NCBI GenBank assembly: GCA_014804675.1
Contig: JAAUZH010000023.1
Span: 1 to 44,131, forward strand
DNA length: 44,131 nt
Source of the DNA: Lachnospiraceae bacterium
Lineage (GTDB): Bacteria; Bacillota; Clostridia; Lachnospirales; Lachnospiraceae
Reading direction: 5' to 3'
This document shows positions 1 to 7,976 of the stretch, in pieces. Both the position numbers and the translations under genes were made by a program. The first letter of the stretch is position 1; every line of letters starts with the position of its first letter. The notes below the pieces were generated by a model. That model was given only the letters and a program-made list of their open reading frames with translations. It had not been told where the DNA came from and did not search any database.

Positions 1-1497
1 ATGGATATTGTGTTTGTAATAGATTCATCCGGAAGCATGTCCACGAATGACCGGGGCGGAGTCCGCAAAAGGGTTACCAATGAGTTCATCCAAAAACTGA
101 CGGAAAAAGACAGGGCAGCAGTAATACAGTTTGCTACAAGCGCAGTGCTGCTTTCTCCTCTTACTGCTGACAAAGATGTATTAACAGCTGCTGTCAATCG
201 CATCGAAAGCTACGGACTAACAAACTTGTCCAGTGGGATAACGATGGCTATTAATCAGTTCCAGACGTCATTAGATACGGAGACAGAAAGGAGGAAATGT
301 ATCATCATGCTGACGGACGGAGACGGGAGCTATAACAGTAGCCTGACCCAAACGGCAGCAGCCAGAGGCATCGTGATTTATACGGTGGGACTTGGAAGTT
401 CTGTTTCCAGCAGTCTCCTGACTTCAATAGCAATCGGAACCGGCGGAAGCTATTATCATGCAAATAATGTGAATCAACTGTATGGAATATTTGACAGCAT
501 TGCTGACCAGTCCGACTTGGGAAAAGATACGGACGGGGACGGTCTGAATGATTACTATGAGAAAGAGATTTGTTCCGGCAATTTGAGATTAGGAACAGGG
601 GTAAGGCTGACAGGATTGAATTATCAAAATCCGGATACGGACAATGACGGGTTGAAGGACGGAGCGGAAATAAAGGTAACGAAGAATGGCGATAAAATTA
701 CTGTCCTTATGCTTTCTAATCCAACCAAGGCAGACACGGACGATGACGGCTATCCTGATCCTATTGATCCATATCCATTATATCCCGATTCCTATAAATA
801 TCTGGGGGATGAAAAATACTTCAATCATTTGGATAAGACATTGATTTATGCAAAAAAAGAGAGTTGGAAATATGGTTCTTCTGCGTCTTCCTTTATTGCA
901 GGTGAGGCAGTTAAGATTATGATGATCGATTACTATAAGTACAGGAACCCTGACGGCATTCCGGATTCCTACTGGGACAAATACTGCAATCAATTCAATT
1001 CCTATGTCAGGGGATATGGCAGTGTTTATATGGAACTGCATTATTTTAGAAATAATCTGAACAGGGCGCCTTCTTCGCTGCAGGAGATGATTAACACTAT
1101 CACTTCCGCTTCCGGTGCCACATGGCGGCTGCTTCCTGTTGAAAAATCGCTGTACCATATGTATGGAGAGAATGGGGAATACAATTTGAAGTTCGTATCT
1201 GATGACGGGAAGTATGAGGGCGTGTATGATAAAAACGGGACGGAACTGACGGAGGTCAATGACCCGATTAATATGGGGACTTATAATTATGCAGACCCAA
1301 GTAATGTACTTGAGCATACTTATTTTGATGTGCTTCCATATGGAATTCCAGGACTTGCTTGGGGGAATACGAGGGATTCTGTAAGGGGTTGTAAACAAGC
1401 ATGTGTTGCAGCAATATTTGGCTATACAAAAGATAAATTCAAGCAAAACAATGATGCTAAATCCTATCGAAGTCAAATAGAAGATAGAATTCAGTAA
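1..1497 (+). CDS. VWA-domain secreted protein with calcium-type repeats and a toxin-like C-terminal module (5' partial)
   Basis: The reading frame is open at the left edge and begins almost on the VWA metal site (D8, S10, S12 of the DxSxS motif), so the true N-terminus with signal peptide probably lies upstream. Residues about 1-170 form a von Willebrand A domain; a second MIDAS-type segment is LTDGDGS near residue 105. Three aspartate-rich thrombospondin-3-like motifs follow (DTDGDGLND, DTDNDGLKDG, DTDDDGYPDP; residues about 176-260), expected to bind calcium and act as a rigid surface spacer. The C-terminal ~200 residues contain DPINMGTYNY, YFDVLPYGIPGLAWGN and a two-cysteine end (RGCKQAC). 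I do not recognise the enzymatic class of this end. A broken duplicate of the same end lies at 2068-2231, and small membrane genes follow each copy, which suggests a polymorphic-toxin arrangement (inference). Confidence 0.75.
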   Translation: MDIVFVIDSSGSMSTNDRGGVRKRVTNEFIQKLTEKDRAAVIQFATSAVLLSPLTADKDVLTAAVNRIESYGLTNLSSGITMAINQFQTSLDTETERRKCIIMLTDGDGSYNSSLTQTAAARGIVIYTVGLGSSVSSSLLTSIAIGTGGSYYHANNVNQLYGIFDSIADQSDLGKDTDGDGLNDYYEKEICSGNLRLGTGVRLTGLNYQNPDTDNDGLKDGAEIKVTKNGDKITVLMLSNPTKADTDDDGYPDPIDPYPLYPDSYKYLGDEKYFNHLDKTLIYAKKESWKYGSSASSFIAGEAVKIMMIDYYKYRNPDGIPDSYWDKYCNQFNSYVRGYGSVYMELHYFRNNLNRAPSSLQEMINTITSASGATWRLLPVEKSLYHMYGENGEYNLKFVSDDGKYEGVYDKNGTELTEVNDPINMGTYNYADPSNVLEHTYFDVLPYGIPGLAWGNTRDSVRGCKQACVAAIFGYTKDKFKQNNDAKSYRSQIEDRIQ

Positions 1498-1567
1498 AAT
1501 TTGCACATATCATAAAATATTATATGGTATGTCAGTAATTTTCGATTATCATATGAGGGATGTTAAA

Positions 1568-1933
1568 ATGAAAAAGCATAAAGTGTTTTATATGTTATTG
1601 AGCTGCAATTTAGTGCTATTATTTCCTTCTGTTTTTCATGTGCTGCCAGTGTTCAATATTATCAATCCTAACGTATTGGAAGCTTTGGTTGCATTTCCTG
1701 TAACAGAATGGTGGCTTGCTATAAATATTGCTATAAATATTATATATGGATTCTTTTTTTCAATACCAGCTATAATCATTATTTGTTTCAGTACTCTTTT
1801 TATAATAATAAAAGACTATAAACAGAAACATTTAACAAAGAAAAATTTGGTTATGCTTTTGATTTCCTGCCTATTAAATGTTGTAGCACTTTTATGCAGT
1901 CTTGATTTGGCAATGATTTGGGCAAGCGGATAA
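1568..1933 (+). CDS. Small multi-spanning membrane protein, paralogue 1 (candidate immunity protein)
   Basis: This encodes 121 residues with about three hydrophobic segments. I start it at ATG 1568, preceded by GAGGG, because the N-terminus MKKHKVFYMLLSCNLVLLFPS then aligns with the paralogues starting at 2301, 2919 and 3503; an in-frame ATG at 1529 would add 13 unconserved residues. Conserved features are the MKK(H/K) start, the LL(S/C)CNL(V/L)LLFPS first helix, an F-S-I/M-P-A-x-I-I-I-x-S-T-L segment in the middle, and a final helix ending in an S-x-x-x-AM motif. It lies 70 bases after the VWA/toxin-like gene. Immunity to that C-terminal module is inferred from position, size and tandem amplification only. 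It is more divergent from copies 2 and 3 than they are from each other. Confidence 0.7.
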   Translation: MKKHKVFYMLLSCNLVLLFPSVFHVLPVFNIINPNVLEALVAFPVTEWWLAINIAINIIYGFFFSIPAIIIICFSTLFIIIKDYKQKHLTKKNLVMLLISCLLNVVALLCSLDLAMIWASG

Positions 1934-2046
1934 ACCTGCCTACAATTATGTTGCTCCAAGCAGTTTTCTTGTACATATTTATTTTTGATGTGATTTCATA
2001 TGGGTTTCAGATAGAAAGCAAAAACCAATGATATTATATACCATAT
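1934..2046 (+). repeat. Intergenic direct repeat, copy A
   Basis: The ~113 bases after the first small membrane gene are closely repeated at 2796-2911. Shared blocks include TACAATTATGTTGCTC, GTACATATTTATTT, TTTCATAT and CCAATGATA. The repeat shows that the array grew by tandem duplication of a unit made of a membrane gene plus its downstream spacer. Confidence 0.8.
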
Positions 2047-2067
2047 GGGGCTTTGATGGTATTTGAT

Positions 2068-2231
2068 GGAATATCGTTGTACCATATGTATGGAGAAAAT
2101 GGGGAAATACGAGAGATTCTGTAGAAGGATGTAAAAATGCATGTAATAGTACAATAATTACTGGCATTAAATATTTACAAAATTCTGATGCAAAAGCTTA
2201 TCGATTACAAATAGAAGGCAGAATAAAATAA
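2068..2231 (+). pseudogene. Truncated duplicate of the C-terminus of the VWA/toxin-like protein
   Basis: Bases 2068-2104 match the parent gene around 1143-1176 (the TTGTACCATATGTATGG region). From 2103 the sequence matches the parent's last ~130 bases, reading GNTRDSVEGCKNAC and ending DAKAYRLQIEGRIK before a TAA at 2229. The parent has GNTRDSVRGCKQAC and DAKSYRSQIEDRIQ. About 195 parental bases between two copies of GGGGAATAC are missing, consistent with a deletion at that microhomology. One extra A at the junction puts the two parts in different frames, so no full product is made. It is a relic of a second toxin-tail cassette with its own small membrane gene at 2301. Confidence 0.8.
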
Positions 2232-2300
2232 TATTTGTATTTTTTCTGATGATATGAATGAATTTAAGAATTTATGCGATTTTAAGTCGAAGGCGACCAA

Positions 2301-2795
2301 ATGAAAAAGAAAGCATTTCAAATACTATTATGCTGCAACCTATTGATATTATTTCCTACTGTTTGTACGGTGGTATGGTACAGTATTATAAATTTTAAGT
2401 ATGACTGGCCTGCTATACCACCTAACTGGTTTTTTATAAATATTATATATGGACTACTTTTTTCCATAGCAGCTATGATAATTATAAGCATTAGTACTTT
2501 AATTATAATAGAAAAAGAATGTACAAAAGGAAATATGATTCTGTTTATATGGTTGATTTTTTGCCCATTTTGGTTTCTTATAATTACAGATATTGTATCA
2601 TATGAAGTTTTTCTTTTAATGCCTGTCATAGTTATGGTAATTATATGCATCAACACTTTGATAATCATAAAAAAAGAAAATAAAAAAGAAAATATCATTA
2701 AGCAAAATTTATTTATATGGCTAGCTCTTTGGCTATTAAACGCATTTGCAATTTTATCTAGTTTTGGCATAGCAATGATTGTGGCAAGACAATAA
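2301..2795 (+). CDS. Small multi-spanning membrane protein, paralogue 2 (candidate immunity protein)
   Basis: This encodes 164 residues with four to five predicted hydrophobic helices separated by short lysine-rich loops (KKENKKEN). The N-terminus MKKKAFQILLCCNLLILFPT and the internal IIIISISTLIIIEKE stretch are nearly identical to paralogue 3. The internal helix-plus-lysine unit occurs twice within the protein (STLIIIEKE near residue 70, NTLIIIKKE near 120), so the longer copies appear to have grown by internal duplication relative to paralogue 1. The gene follows the broken toxin tail at 2068-2231, as paralogue 1 follows the intact one. An immunity role is inferred. A weak AAGG lies 7 bases before the ATG. 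Confidence 0.7.
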   Translation: MKKKAFQILLCCNLLILFPTVCTVVWYSIINFKYDWPAIPPNWFFINIIYGLLFSIAAMIIISISTLIIIEKECTKGNMILFIWLIFCPFWFLIITDIVSYEVFLLMPVIVMVIICINTLIIIKKENKKENIIKQNLFIWLALWLLNAFAILSSFGIAMIVARQ

Positions 2796-2911
2796 ACTTA
2801 CATACAATTATGTTGCTCAAAGCAGCTTTCCTGTACATATTTATTTCTGATGCGCTTTCATATAGATTTTAAATAGAGAACAAAATCCAATGATACCATT
2901 CAATATATGGA
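2796..2911 (+). repeat. Intergenic direct repeat, copy B
   Basis: This is the second copy of the spacer at 1934-2046, and it lies in the same position after a small membrane gene. Its end supplies the GGAGG ribosome site (2909-2913) of the next paralogue. Confidence 0.8.
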
Positions 2912-2918
2912 GGTTTCA

Positions 2919-3437
2919 ATGAAAAAGAAAGCATTTAAAATACTATTATGCGGTAATCTACTAATATTATTTCCTTCCATTTGGATTGAGTTAATTCGAT
3001 ACGACATTATACCTTTTGAGTGCCTTAAGTATGCCCTGCTAATTATGTCATTTAAATGGCTTAATATACTTATACTCTTTACATATGGAGTTCTTTTTTC
3101 AATGCCCGCTATGATAATTATAAGCATTAGTACTTTAATTATAATAGAAAAAGAACTTAAAAAGGAAAATTTGATTCTGTTTATATGGCTGATTTTTGAG
3201 CCACTTTGGCTTCTTATGGATTTTACAGATATGGATATTCCATATGAAGTATTTGCTTTAATGCCCATTATAGCGATGATAATTATATGCATTAGTGCTT
3301 TGATTATAATAAAAAAAGAACATAAAAAAGGAAATATTATTAAGCACAATCTATTTATATGGCTGATTCTTTGGGTGTTAAATGTTATAGCGATTTTGTG
3401 TAGTTTTGACTTGGGTATGTTCATTGCAAGGCAATAG
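2919..3437 (+). CDS. Small multi-spanning membrane protein, paralogue 3 (candidate immunity protein)
   Basis: This encodes 172 residues. I chose ATG 2919 because it follows GGAGG by 5 bases and gives the family N-terminus MKKKAFKILLCGNLLILFPS. It carries the same helix pattern as paralogue 2, including ISISTLIIIEKE and the second copy ISALIIIKKEHKKGN, and ends in a helix followed by ARQ, as paralogue 2 does. No toxin-tail fragment precedes it, so it is an orphan member. Tandem extra immunity genes are a known pattern downstream of polymorphic toxins; here that reading is inference. Confidence 0.7.
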   Translation: MKKKAFKILLCGNLLILFPSIWIELIRYDIIPFECLKYALLIMSFKWLNILILFTYGVLFSMPAMIIISISTLIIIEKELKKENLILFIWLIFEPLWLLMDFTDMDIPYEVFALMPIIAMIIICISALIIIKKEHKKGNIIKHNLFIWLILWVLNVIAILCSFDLGMFIARQ

Positions 3438-3502
3438 ATTTAATAGTTTGCATATTGTATTACATAGCATAAATGATTACAATTTTATACAGAGATAGCA
3501 AA

Positions 3503-3610
3503 ATGAAAAAACATAAAGTGTGGAAAATATTATTATGTTGCAATTTATTAGTGTTATCACCTTCTATTTTTGCAGTAGCATTAGATGTTTATGCAGCAGT
3601 GTTATCATAG
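3503..3610 (+). pseudogene. Truncated fourth copy of the small membrane protein family
   Basis: The 35-codon frame starts MKKHKVWKILLCCNLLVLSPS and matches the first helix of the three upstream paralogues, closest to paralogue 1. It then runs into unrelated residues and a TAG at 3608. It is probably a gene remnant at the 3' end of the array; a functional single-helix peptide cannot be excluded. Confidence 0.65.
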
Positions 3611-3741
3611 GAACAATGCAATAAATCTTAACAAAAAAAGGAAATCCCGCTAAATTTTACAACAAAAAGTAAGGGAATTTCTGTAAAATAAAATATTTCA
3701 TTGAATTCTAATCAAATAATTCGTATAATGAAACTCAAATG

Positions 3742-3790
3742 AATAACTGCAAAACAGTTGAAGTATTTTGCAACAGGTTTTGCAGTTATT
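3742..3790 (+). promoter_or_regulatory. Perfect 14-bp inverted repeat upstream of the sigma factor gene
   Basis: AATAACTGCAAAAC at 3742-3755 is the exact reverse complement of 3777-3790, with a 21-base loop. No T-run follows, so it is a weak candidate for an intrinsic terminator. It lies 31 bases before the sigma-factor start and could be an attenuator, an operator or an mRNA leader structure. Confidence 0.5.
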
Positions 3791-3821
3791 CTATTCCACT
3801 TAAAGACGGACGGGGAATGAA

Positions 3822-4301
3822 ATGAAGGAAAAAGGTTTTCATCGGACACCAGAAGAGGTGGTGGAACTATATGGGGATACAGTCTATAAAATTGCCTTAT
3901 CCCAGACAAAAAATAAAGAAGATGCGGAAGATATCTTTCAAGAGGTCTTCTTGAGCTACATGAATTGTAAAAAAGACTTTCTCTCTGAAGAACACGAAAA
4001 AGCCTATATTATCAGAATGACGGTAAATTATTGTAAAAAGCATTTTAGAAGTGCATGGTTCCGCCATCGGGCAGAATTTACGGAAGTTACCGGAATGGTC
4101 AGCAGGAATGAGGAAGAGGCGGACCTATATGAGTCTGTATTAGAGCTTCCTGCCAAGTATAAGCTTGTGATTCACCTGTTTTATTATGAGGAGTTGTCCG
4201 TGTCCCAGATCAGTCAGGTTCTCCACATAAAGGAAAGTACAGTAAAATCCCAGCTTATGAGGGGCAGGCAAATGTTAAAGAAAGCTATTTTGGAGGTGTA
4301 G
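3822..4301 (+). CDS. ECF-type sigma-70 family RNA polymerase sigma factor
   Basis: This encodes 159 residues, the usual ECF size. Region 2 is recognisable as VVELYGDTVYKIALSQTKN followed by DAEDIFQEVFLSY (residues about 8-48), the part that binds core RNA polymerase and the -10 element. Region 4 (about residues 105-158) has the helix-turn-helix segment LSVSQISQVLHIKESTVKSQ and ends in RGRQMLKKAI. The linker is short and no extra C-terminal domain is present. The next gene starts 3 bases after the stop and encodes a single-pass membrane protein, the usual place for a cognate anti-sigma factor. A GGGG lies 6 bases before ATG 3822; an out-of-frame ATG at 3817 is not used. Confidence 0.9.
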   Translation: MKEKGFHRTPEEVVELYGDTVYKIALSQTKNKEDAEDIFQEVFLSYMNCKKDFLSEEHEKAYIIRMTVNYCKKHFRSAWFRHRAEFTEVTGMVSRNEEEADLYESVLELPAKYKLVIHLFYYEELSVSQISQVLHIKESTVKSQLMRGRQMLKKAILEV

Positions 4302-4303
4302 AA

Positions 4304-5056
4304 ATGCAGGACAATATATTGATTCAATATAAGAATGTGAATGAGAAGATTTTAGTTCCAGACCAGTTAAAGGAAGATACCATACAACTGATGAAAGAAA
4401 GAAAACCCGTAAGGAAGTATACGGCATTTGCCTATGGGGCAGCAGTGTTTGCGTGCATTGCGGTATTAGGCGTGGTTTCTTTGCAGATCATGCAGAGGGT
4501 GGAGAAGGATATTACCATCTGTGATGCATTGGATGAAAATTTGGTAAAGGAACAGGTTGCGCTTTCCAAAGGAAGCCTGGACTTTGAAAAGATTCCGGGG
4601 GAATTTGCAGCGCCCGGTCTGACTCTGGGAGTAATGGACGGGCAGAAGGTATCTGTAAATGAAAAAGAATATTTTGCTTATCTGGGAAAAAACCCCTTAC
4701 CCTCTTATATTCCGGAAGGGATGACAAAGCAGGAGACAGAGGGACAGATGCTTACCCAAAAAGAAGACGGAAGTTATGAAGAAGATCTGTTTTTTGTAAC
4801 ATATGAAGGAAGCAATGAAAGCTTCCTGGAAATTCTGTTATCTGCTAATGGTATACCGGAAGCGGAAATGGCAAAAGAGCTGACCGGCAGTCCGGTTAAT
4901 GGCATAGAGATCAAAACCGCATATTATGGCGCCAAACCAGAGGAAACGGTTTTTCTTGCCTACTTGCAGGCAGAGGGAGTAGGGTATCGGATCAAAAGCA
5001 GGGGTATCGGCCAGGAGGAATTTATCCGGATTTTATTATCCATCGTAAATAAATAA
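4304..5056 (+). CDS. Membrane-anchored probable anti-sigma factor / DUF4367-like protein
   Basis: This encodes 250 residues. The N-terminal ~42 residues are cytoplasmic (ending RKPVRKY), one membrane helix follows at about 43-66 (AFAYGAAVFACIAVLGVVSL), and ~180 residues lie outside. The external part contains PSYIPEGMTKQETEGQ and a FFVTYEGSNESFLEILLSAN strand pattern, resembling DUF4367-type domains found on clostridial anti-sigma and sporulation proteins. I see no zinc-type anti-sigma (ZAS) HxxxCxxC motif. It is translationally coupled to the sigma factor, so the inferred role is to hold the sigma factor at the membrane and release it on an envelope signal. Confidence 0.65.
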   Translation: MQDNILIQYKNVNEKILVPDQLKEDTIQLMKERKPVRKYTAFAYGAAVFACIAVLGVVSLQIMQRVEKDITICDALDENLVKEQVALSKGSLDFEKIPGEFAAPGLTLGVMDGQKVSVNEKEYFAYLGKNPLPSYIPEGMTKQETEGQMLTQKEDGSYEEDLFFVTYEGSNESFLEILLSANGIPEAEMAKELTGSPVNGIEIKTAYYGAKPEETVFLAYLQAEGVGYRIKSRGIGQEEFIRILLSIVNK

Positions 5057-5193
5057 AAAAAATTTATTTCTTTTGCAACCTTTTGGAAGCTTGCGGGATA
5101 TTATTGTTAGAATGCAGGATCCGGTATGAAAGATTTTGTGCCGGACATGTAGATAAAATGCAGATTGTCTGAACAGACAGAAGGAGGAAGACT

Positions 5194-7800
5194 ATGAAAA
5201 AGATGAAAAGAATGATTAGTATGCTTGTTATCTTAACCGTTTTAGCAGGGAGCATTGCCGGATGTGGCAAAAAAGAGACTGCCGCAACTGACGACGGGGA
5301 AGTAACGGCACAGGAAGCCGGTGGGGAGGAAGGTCTTAGGGCGGATAATTCTGACAATGACCTGTCTAACAGCCTGAAACAGAAATATGCCGGAACCGAA
5401 AGCGACAAATATGAATATGCCAATCCGGTATATAATGTAGAAAGGGATCATGCCTTTGTATTTGAACAGGTAGGAACCCGTTATCAGGAGGATGACTCCT
5501 ACTATGATGATATTGGTGTCTACATAGACAGCAACTTTATAAATCCGATTGTACCGGAAATGGAATATGACTCTGATAAGCAGACGCTAACCATCAGCCC
5601 GGGCACTGACGATCCGGCTCTCAGATATATGGATGATGAATATACGGAAGGTGTAAAAAACTGGGGAAATGCTCCAAAATACTGGATTGTACAAAAAAAT
5701 GACTTTGCCACCGGGGAACCGCTGAAAAAACCTATCGTTACCTTGTTTACGGTAAAAGCAGATTTAGATGCCCCTACCGTTACTTTCGATGTGGACGAAA
5801 AGGGATATGCGAGACTGTCCTGGAAGCCTGTTTCCGGTGCAACAGGTTATAAAATATATGATATGACGGAAAGTGCTAAATATGGTATTAGTCTGGAATC
5901 TCCGTATTTGATAGGAGAAACTACCGATACATCCTTTACGAAATTTCCAAGGGTGGAAGAAGAAAATGCGGATTCTGATTTAGAAGAGGAAACCGGAATC
6001 GTATTAGGAAAAGCAAGCCAGAATATGGATTTCTATGATTCGGGAATTAAGGATGAAGAATTCGGATTAAGCCCTGTTTATTGTGTAGTAGCTGTAAATG
6101 GAAACAAGAAATCCAATGTGAGCAACCTTATTTACCAAAAGGATGTGAGAAGCCGTCTGGTGGTACATCTTGTTTACGATTATGATAAGACGGAAGAAAA
6201 GGAAGAGGACTATGACATAGTCAAAGAAAAGGTTTCACAGCTTCCATCCGTACAATTGGTGGAAATGGCTGATGCTTCCATTGTACCTATGCCTATTGAT
6301 TATGCCAATGCAACTTGGAAGGAAAATAAGGTTGGTATGGCGACAGGAGAAGGAAATCTCAGCATTGTAATTACGGCAGGTATTCAGGGAACGGACTTTA
6401 TAATCAACATGTATGCTACAGAAGCAACCCAAAGCACCATTGACAGCGACCTTGCAGCCCTTGCCCAGAAGCAAAAATCCGTTAGCGGTAAAAGTGCAGA
6501 TATAAAGCCAAAAAATGATATTGATTATGTACCTTCTACAGACAACTCTTCTGATAAGGAAACCACTCAGGAACCAGAGGAGGAGTCCCGGGATACTTCG
6601 GATGCGGGCGATGCAGATGAAATTGACGAAGAAGAGTTTGCGGAAGATGATGGAATAGACGAAGCCGAAGAGGAGCTTGCGGAGGACGACGGAATAGACG
6701 AAGCCGAAGAAGAGCTTGCGGAAGGCGATGGAACTGACGAAATGGAAGAAGAGCTTGCAGAAGGGGAAGGAACTGAAGATACGGATGCAGAAGAACTGGC
6801 AACAACTGAATTAACCGGAGATGAATTAGACAATATTGAAGTAACCGCCACAAGCGCATTAAGTGAATATATTGCCACTTATATGCTTTCCCATGAGGAA
6901 GTCATTGACTTATCCATGTTCCCGGAGGCAGGTGACAGCGATTATCTGGTAAATGCCCTGATGGAAGCTTATAACCAGAATCCGTTAATCGGTTCTTTGA
7001 ACAGATATGCTTATGATTACGATACTTCTCTTTTGCTTTTGGAGTATGAATATTCCAGAGAAGAGCAGCAGGATATGCAGGAAGCGGTGTTAGCAGAGGC
7101 TGACAAGGTAATCGGAGAGATTATTACCGATGACATGAATGATGTGGAAAAGGAATTTGCCATCAATAATTACCTGTGCGCCACTGCAGAATACGATTAT
7201 GATGCATTGGATAATGCAGAGCAAAATAATTACCAGACGGTAGATCATGACTTTGCCCATTCCTTTACCCCTTATGGTGTATTGATCAACAAAGTGGGCG
7301 TATGTGCTTCTTATGCGGGAGCATTTAAGGTGCTGGCTGATAAAGCAGGCTTGGACTGCTATGTGGTAAGCGGCTATTTAAACGGAAACCTTCCTCACGC
7401 ATGGAACAGAGTAGGCATTGACGGACAATGGATTACGGTGGATTCTACCAACAATGATAATGAGAAATATGCAAATGCATTATTGAACATACCGGATTAT
7501 ATGTCTTCCGGCTTTTTGGTAGAGGATAATACCTATTTATTATCCGATGCGCTGGCACAAATGGAAGCGGACCAGGAAGAAAGCGAATTTTACCGGGTAG
7601 AAAACAGATATTACAGCTATGACGAACTGGAATCCCAGCTAGAGATGCTTTTAGAAAAAGGGGAAACCTTTACCATCCGTACCGACTATACCATTACCGA
7701 AGAGGAAATGAGAGAGCTGTTACAGGAAGCCCTGACGAATGCTCAGGTGCCGGAGGTAAGCGTTTATATGTTCTTAGGAGTTTTAACAGTAGAAATGTAA
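5194..7800 (+). CDS. Transglutaminase-like lipoprotein with acidic tandem repeats
   Basis: This encodes 868 residues with a strong AAGGAGG site. A lipoprotein signal (LAGSIAGC, Cys24) anchors it outside the membrane. A fibronectin-III-like strand pattern (ARLSWKPVSGATGYKIYDMT) lies near residues 205-225. An acidic region at about 450-550 holds four 13-residue units of the type DDGIDEAEEELAE. The C-terminal third is a transglutaminase/protease core with the triad C704 (KVGVCASYAG), H735 (LPHAWNRV) and D750 (WITVDSTNND). In bacteria this fold usually acts as a cysteine protease or cross-linking enzyme at the cell surface; the substrate is unknown. The acidic linker probably spans the cell wall. 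No gene is joined to it downstream, where a terminator follows. Confidence 0.8.
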   Translation: MKKMKRMISMLVILTVLAGSIAGCGKKETAATDDGEVTAQEAGGEEGLRADNSDNDLSNSLKQKYAGTESDKYEYANPVYNVERDHAFVFEQVGTRYQEDDSYYDDIGVYIDSNFINPIVPEMEYDSDKQTLTISPGTDDPALRYMDDEYTEGVKNWGNAPKYWIVQKNDFATGEPLKKPIVTLFTVKADLDAPTVTFDVDEKGYARLSWKPVSGATGYKIYDMTESAKYGISLESPYLIGETTDTSFTKFPRVEEENADSDLEEETGIVLGKASQNMDFYDSGIKDEEFGLSPVYCVVAVNGNKKSNVSNLIYQKDVRSRLVVHLVYDYDKTEEKEEDYDIVKEKVSQLPSVQLVEMADASIVPMPIDYANATWKENKVGMATGEGNLSIVITAGIQGTDFIINMYATEATQSTIDSDLAALAQKQKSVSGKSADIKPKNDIDYVPSTDNSSDKETTQEPEEESRDTSDAGDADEIDEEEFAEDDGIDEAEEELAEDDGIDEAEEELAEGDGTDEMEEELAEGEGTEDTDAEELATTELTGDELDNIEVTATSALSEYIATYMLSHEEVIDLSMFPEAGDSDYLVNALMEAYNQNPLIGSLNRYAYDYDTSLLLLEYEYSREEQQDMQEAVLAEADKVIGEIITDDMNDVEKEFAINNYLCATAEYDYDALDNAEQNNYQTVDHDFAHSFTPYGVLINKVGVCASYAGAFKVLADKAGLDCYVVSGYLNGNLPHAWNRVGIDGQWITVDSTNNDNEKYANALLNIPDYMSSGFLVEDNTYLLSDALAQMEADQEESEFYRVENRYYSYDELESQLEMLLEKGETFTIRTDYTITEEEMRELLQEALTNAQVPEVSVYMFLGVLTVEM
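6646..6801 (+). repeat. Four in-frame 39-bp tandem repeats in the transglutaminase-like gene
   Basis: Units start at 6646, 6685, 6724 and 6763. The first two differ only at synonymous positions (both encode DDGIDEAEEELAE); the third reads GDGTDEMEEELAE and the fourth is diverged. Because the unit is a multiple of three, slippage would change linker length without breaking the frame. Confidence 0.85.
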
Positions 7801-7907
7801 CACAATCCACGAAAAATATGATAAACTGCAATAGATAATGACCGGGGAAGTAATAAAGGACCTGGTAGGATGAAATGGTTGAATGAAGTTATAAAAGAGC
7901 AAAAATG

Positions 7908-7945
7908 TCCCCGTAAGGTTCAAATCCTTACGGGGATATTTCTCA
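7908..7945 (+). terminator. Bidirectional terminator between convergent genes
   Basis: An 11-bp perfect stem (TCCCCGTAAGG at 7908-7918 with 7926-7936) has a TTCAAAT loop. U-rich sequence follows on the plus strand (ATATTTCTCATATTC), and on the minus strand CATTTTTGCTCTTTT follows. It separates the transglutaminase gene from hsdS and can serve both. Confidence 0.85.
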
Positions 7946-7976
7946 TATTCTATGAAAAAAATCGTCCATAAAATTT

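Noticed and set aside
1..1497. Treating ATG at base 1 as the true start of the VWA gene
   Set aside because: The metal-binding motif is only eight residues in, with no signal peptide, and the frame is open to the left edge, so the start is most likely outside the window.
6536..6878. Long minus-strand frames inside the transglutaminase-like gene
   Set aside because: They are antisense shadows of the GAA/GAT-rich acidic repeat and give low-complexity Ser/Ala or Leu/Arg peptides with no ribosome site.
7906..7936. A tRNA T-arm-like sequence (GGTTCAAATCC) in the gap between the transglutaminase gene and hsdS
   Set aside because: It lies inside an 11-bp perfect hairpin between convergent genes, with no acceptor, D or anticodon arms around it. 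It is best read as a bidirectional terminator.
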